Source: an uncultured Clostridium sp.
GTDB taxonomy: Bacteria > Bacillota > Clostridia > Lachnospirales > Lachnospiraceae
DNA: 17,773 bases
Assembly: GCA_958442925.1 (NCBI GenBank)
Contig: CAUCIO010000029.1
Location: 1-17,773 of the forward strand
Direction of reading: 5' to 3'
This document shows positions 14,806-17,773 of the stretch, piece by piece; position 1 is the first letter of the stretch, and every line of letters starts with the position of its first letter. The notes beneath the pieces are model-generated. The model was not told where the DNA came from. It did not search any database and saw only the letters and a list, made by a program, of their open reading frames with translations. The position numbers were made by a program, and so were the translations under genes.

Positions 14806-16347
14806 CTACGCCTCCTGTAATTTTTCTGCGGGATCTTCCTTCAGGCCCAGCATATACAGACCCAGTTCCTCTTCTGTCGTACTGGGAACATCGTCGATAA
14901 CTCCCGCTACCTTTCCCTGATGAAACACGATAATCCTGTCGCTGAGAGCTCTCAGTTCTGTCAGATCCGCACTCACCAGAATCAAAGATTTTTTCTCATC
15001 CCGCATTTCCAGAATCTTTTTGTGAATGAACTCCATAGCGCCTACATCCACGCCTCTGGTAGGCTGATTCAGTACAATGATCTCCGCTCCCGCTGTAAAC
15101 TCTCTGGCCACTATCGCTTTCTGTACGTTTCCTCCGGAAAGACTCTTAATGCTAATATCCAGATTCATGGTCTTAACTGTAAAGTCTTCCACGCACTGAT
15201 CACAATAGGACTCAATCTCCTTTGGCTTCAGAATGCTGCCTTTTCCGGACAGACGCTTCAGGCTCGTGGCAATCAGATTGTCCCGCACACTCATTTCAGG
15301 CGCACAGCCATTTAAGTTTCGATCCTCCGGTACATGGGCGATTCCCAGTTTTCTGTTATCTGTAATAGAAAGCTTCGTCAGATCCTTTCCCTTGTAGAGA
15401 ATGGAACCGCTTTCCGCCTTTCTGTTTCCCGTGAGAATCTCCATAGCCTCTTTCTGGCCATTTCCCTCAATTCCCGCAATTCCAAGAACCTCTCCGGCTT
15501 TTAAGGAAAAGCTGAGATGATCCAGCTTCTTCGTGCCAAACTTGTCTGTATAGCTCAGGTTCTCCACTTTGAGAATTTTCTCACCAAACTCCTGCGGTGT
15601 CTTGTCATACTCCAGCTTGACATCACGGCCTACCATAAGGCGGGAAATCTCCTCCAGGGTAATATCAGCCATGTTGTAAGTTCCAATAGAACGGCCATCC
15701 TTTAGAACGGTCAGTCTGTCACAGAGATATTTCACCTCATTCAGTTTATGGGAAATAAAGATAATCGTATATCCCTCTTTTTTCAGATTTAAAAGCTGCT
15801 CAAAAAGCTCCTCTGTCTCCTGAGGCGCCAGAACGGCTGTAGGCTCGTCCAGGATAATAATCTTCGCGCCTCTGTACATTGTCTTCAGGATTTCCAGCTT
15901 CTGTTTCATTCCGATGGAAATATCCCGCACTCTCTTCTGTGCATCTACATGGAGATTATACTTCTGAGAAATCGCTTCCGTCTCCTCCACTGCTTTCTTC
16001 TGATCCAGAAACAGACCTTTCTTTTTCTCAATTCCCAGCACCAGATTTTCCGCCACTGTCAGGGATGGAACTAACATCATGTGCTGATGCACCATACCGA
16101 TTCCATGTTCAATGGCATCCTTACTGGAATGAAAATGTACTTCTTTTCCGTGGAGGAACACCTTGCCGCTGGTAATCTCCTCGATTCCAAACAGCATTTT
16201 CATCAGCGTAGACTTTCCAGCTCCGTTTTCACCTACAAGAGCATGAATTTCACCTTTGTTGACACTGAAATTAATGTTATAATTGGCCAGAACACCGCCC
16301 GGGTAAATTTTTGTCAGATCCTCCACCCGTAAAATTTCTTCCGCCAT
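14806..16347 (-). CDS. Nucleoside ABC transporter ATPase with two NBDs (NupO-like)
   Basis: This 513-residue protein carries both nucleotide-binding domains of the importer on one chain. The first domain is complete: Walker A GENGAGKS (39-46), Q-loop Q88, signature SIGMK (144-148), Walker B ILDE (165-168) and H-loop H200. The second is degenerate: the Walker A position reads GIEGNGQK (292-299) without GKS, the signature LSGGN (403-407) is intact, Walker B ends in LNQ instead of LDE (426-428), and the H-loop position is Ala (VSAD, 458-461). Such asymmetry is usual in BMP/ribose-type importers, so one composite site probably drives transport. GAGGGAG precedes the ATG. It lies 28 bases after the phosphorylase gene and 3 bases before the first permease gene. 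Confidence 0.95.
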   Translation of the reverse strand: MAEEILRVEDLTKIYPGGVLANYNINFSVNKGEIHALVGENGAGKSTLMKMLFGIEEITSGKVFLHGKEVHFHSSKDAIEHGIGMVHQHMMLVPSLTVAENLVLGIEKKKGLFLDQKKAVEETEAISQKYNLHVDAQKRVRDISIGMKQKLEILKTMYRGAKIIILDEPTAVLAPQETEELFEQLLNLKKEGYTIIFISHKLNEVKYLCDRLTVLKDGRSIGTYNMADITLEEISRLMVGRDVKLEYDKTPQEFGEKILKVENLSYTDKFGTKKLDHLSFSLKAGEVLGIAGIEGNGQKEAMEILTGNRKAESGSILYKGKDLTKLSITDNRKLGIAHVPEDRNLNGCAPEMSVRDNLIATSLKRLSGKGSILKPKEIESYCDQCVEDFTVKTMNLDISIKSLSGGNVQKAIVAREFTAGAEIIVLNQPTRGVDVGAMEFIHKKILEMRDEKKSLILVSADLTELRALSDRIIVFHQGKVAGVIDDVPSTTEEELGLYMLGLKEDPAEKLQEA

Positions 16348-16375
16348 GTTTTCTCCCTCTTACTGTTTTCTCAGT

Positions 16376-17095
16376 CTATGCTAATTCCAGGGCAACTTCC
16401 ATCATGTTGGTGAAGCTTGTCTGACGCTCCTCAGCAGTTGTTGCCTCCCCTGTTACAGCAGAATCAGAAATTGTTAAAATGCAGAGAGCGTTTACGCCTG
16501 CTGCTGCTGCGTTGCTGTAAAGGGCTGCGGCCTCCATCTCAACAGCCAGAACCCCCATCTGATCCCAGCCAAGGCCAACCGGCGGAAGCTCTGGATTATA
16601 AAACATATCAGAACTTAAAATATTTCCTACATGGAAATTCATTCCTTTATTTCTAGCCGCCTGAACAGCCTTCTCCAACAGTTCGAAGCTGCAGATGCAG
16701 GAATAGTCTCCCGGCAGTCTGAACTGCTTCACATAGTTGGATGTAGTGCATGCGCCCATTCCGATTACCAGATCACGGATCTTTACATTCTCCTGCAGTG
16801 CTCCTGCAGTACCCACGCGAATCAGATTCTTGCAGCCATAAAAATGAATCAGCTCATAGGAGTAGATTCCGATAGACGGACATCCCATTCCTGTACCCAT
16901 CACAGACACTCTTTTTCCCTTATAATATCCGGTATATCCGAACATATTTCTGACTCCGTTAAACTGCTTTACATCAGTCAGGAAATTGTCTGCAATATAT
17001 TTTGCGCGGAGCGGATCTCCTGGGAGAAGAATTGTCTCCGCAATCTCTCCTGCCTGTGCTCCGATATGAGGGGTTGGTACTCTGTTCTCTTCCAT
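16376..17095 (-). CDS. deoD: Purine nucleoside phosphorylase, DeoD-type
   Basis: This cytoplasmic enzyme splits purine (deoxy)ribonucleosides with phosphate into base and (deoxy)ribose-1-phosphate. The 239-residue length and motifs match the hexameric bacterial type: PHIGAQAGEIAETILLPGDP (9-28, with H10 and the phosphate-loop G26), R30, R49, R93 in RVGTAGALQ, the ribose-binding VEMEAAALYS (185-194) with E188, and the base-contacting TISDS with D211. R224 sits 13 residues after D211, as in E. coli DeoD (D204/R217). The ATG is preceded by AGGAGG (17104-17109) with an 8-base spacer. It leads the transporter genes and, with ade downstream, makes a coherent salvage route. No strong promoter was seen in the 75 bases before it; a weak TTGTGA-16-TAAATT is possible. 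Confidence 0.97.
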   Translation of the reverse strand: MEENRVPTPHIGAQAGEIAETILLPGDPLRAKYIADNFLTDVKQFNGVRNMFGYTGYYKGKRVSVMGTGMGCPSIGIYSYELIHFYGCKNLIRVGTAGALQENVKIRDLVIGMGACTTSNYVKQFRLPGDYSCICSFELLEKAVQAARNKGMNFHVGNILSSDMFYNPELPPVGLGWDQMGVLAVEMEAAALYSNAAAAGVNALCILTISDSAVTGEATTAEERQTSFTNMMEVALELA

Positions 17096-17126
17096 TTGAT
17101 TTTCCTCCTGAAATATAATTTATTCT

Positions 17127-17172
17127 AAAACTGCTGCTTCACAAAGCTGTATCCCTGCTCTCTTGCAGTTTT
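17127..17172 (-). repeat. Inverted repeat between the M20 gene and deoD
   Basis: AAAACTGC (17127-17134) and GCAGTTTT (17165-17172) are perfect 8-base complements around a 30-base loop that itself contains a small hairpin (GCTT/AAGC). Read leftward, the 3' arm ends in four Ts followed by an AT-rich stretch. It could act as a weak terminator or attenuator for the M20 transcript. It overlaps the M20 stop codon by 2 bases. Confidence 0.4.
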
Positions 17173-17773
17173 ATTCTTTCTTCTGTTCCTCCAAAGGATG
17201 GTGCAGCCATTCCTTCATATAGAACTCCTTTTTTTTCAAAAAATCAGGGTTTTTCACCTGAAGTTCCGGATTGGTAAGAATTTCTTCCACTGCAGCTGTC
17301 ACAATTTTCAGTGTGTTAAAATAGACGTTTTCCTCATTAGAAACTGCAAACTCTGCACTGTGAATTCTTCCTGAAATACCGGAAAATCCAAACTGCACTG
17401 CCGGAATCAGATATCCCAAATCACCGATATCCCCGGAAGCACCTGATACTACCTGCTTCACTATCTGCTCCTCGCGGCACAGGGAGAGCATCTGTCTGTG
17501 AATCACAGAAGAAATCTCCTCTGACTGGCGAAGAGGCATATATCCAGTTGTCTGCTCTATCTGAGCAGTCATTCCCAATGCCTTGGCACAGTGAATCACA
17601 CAGTCATCAAATTTTTTCTCAGCTTCCAGAAGCGTCTCCAGTGTGTTAGCCCGGATATAGGTTTCCAGCACTGCTTCCTCAGGGATCACATTCACGCTTC
17701 CTCCACAGGATGTAAGCACTGGATGAATCTGAAGACCTGCTTCAGATGGAAATTGATCCTTCATGTATGCAAC
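17171..17773 (-). CDS. M20-family amidohydrolase/peptidase, C-terminal part
   Basis: About 200 residues of a zinc-dependent M20-family hydrolase are visible; the frame enters from beyond the right edge, so the N-terminal half with most metal ligands is missing. The dimerisation domain is recognised by CGGSVNVIPEEAVLETYIRA, and the catalytic C-terminal block by GASGDIGDLGYLIPAV and GRIHSAEFA, the latter carrying the expected metal-binding His. These resemble the aminobenzoyl-glutamate/aminoacylase (ACY1L2/AbgB-like) subgroup more than aminopeptidase T. The substrate cannot be told. It is in the same direction as deoD and 75 bases upstream of it, but the inverted repeat between them may separate the units. 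Confidence 0.82.
   Translation of the reverse strand, partial: VAYMKDQFPSEAGLQIHPVLTSCGGSVNVIPEEAVLETYIRANTLETLLEAEKKFDDCVIHCAKALGMTAQIEQTTGYMPLRQSEEISSVIHRQMLSLCREEQIVKQVVSGASGDIGDLGYLIPAVQFGFSGISGRIHSAEFAVSNEENVYFNTLKIVTAAVEEILTNPELQVKNPDFLKKKEFYMKEWLHHPLEEQKKE

Noticed and set aside
14806..15480. Degenerate second NBD of the ABC ATPase taken as a broken gene
   Set aside because: The frame is intact and the same asymmetry is usual in BMP- and ribose-type two-NBD ATPases.
16498..16515. CTG-type trinucleotide run
   Set aside because: It encodes the alanine run in the DeoD C-terminal part (SNAAAAG) and is explained by coding.

Overview
The window looks like a chromosomal segment of a low-to-mid GC Clostridia, most likely a Lachnospiraceae-type genome. 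The grounds are strong AGGAGG-type ribosome binding sites, a Bacillota-style TopB, a split purine-biosynthesis pair (stand-alone AICAR transformylase plus a PurO-type IMP cyclohydrolase), and a BMP-type nucleoside ABC transporter. It is densely coded. No rRNA, tRNA, CRISPR array, phage or insertion sequence was seen, and no gap between genes exceeds about 250 bases. The taxonomic placement is inference; no search was possible.

Left part (1-3443): two transcription units diverge from about 1780-1900. Leftward run a PurO-type IMP cyclohydrolase gene (GTG start) and the AICAR formyltransferase gene, which is cut by the window edge; together they do the job of the usual bifunctional PurH. Rightward run a secreted lipoprotein of unknown function and upp (uracil salvage), ending at a strong terminator whose stem and T-run also encode the last codons of the convergent neighbour.

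Middle part (3424-9520), all leftward: asd (archaeal/fungal-type aspartate-semialdehyde dehydrogenase, with a candidate promoter) then galM, closed by a good terminator. Next come an EamA-family exporter, topB, and an orphan protein resembling the acetyltransferase half of GlmU, packed as an operon with a 1-base overlap between the last two.

Right part (9641-17773), all leftward: a purine nucleoside uptake and salvage cluster. In order of transcription it holds an M20-family amidohydrolase (5' part missing), a DeoD-type purine nucleoside phosphorylase, the ABC ATPase, two permeases and the BMP lipoprotein of a nucleoside importer, and then adenine deaminase. Read together, nucleosides are imported, split to base and ribose-1-phosphate, and adenine is converted to hypoxanthine. 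Several intergenic inverted repeats lie at its joints, the most striking a 17-bp perfect stem between the BMP gene and ade.

Nothing here amounts to a clearly new system. The most worthwhile leads are the split purH with a micro-ORF and hairpin in its leader, the orphan GlmU-like protein with an altered active-site position, the unknown lipoprotein linked to upp, and the long hairpin before ade.
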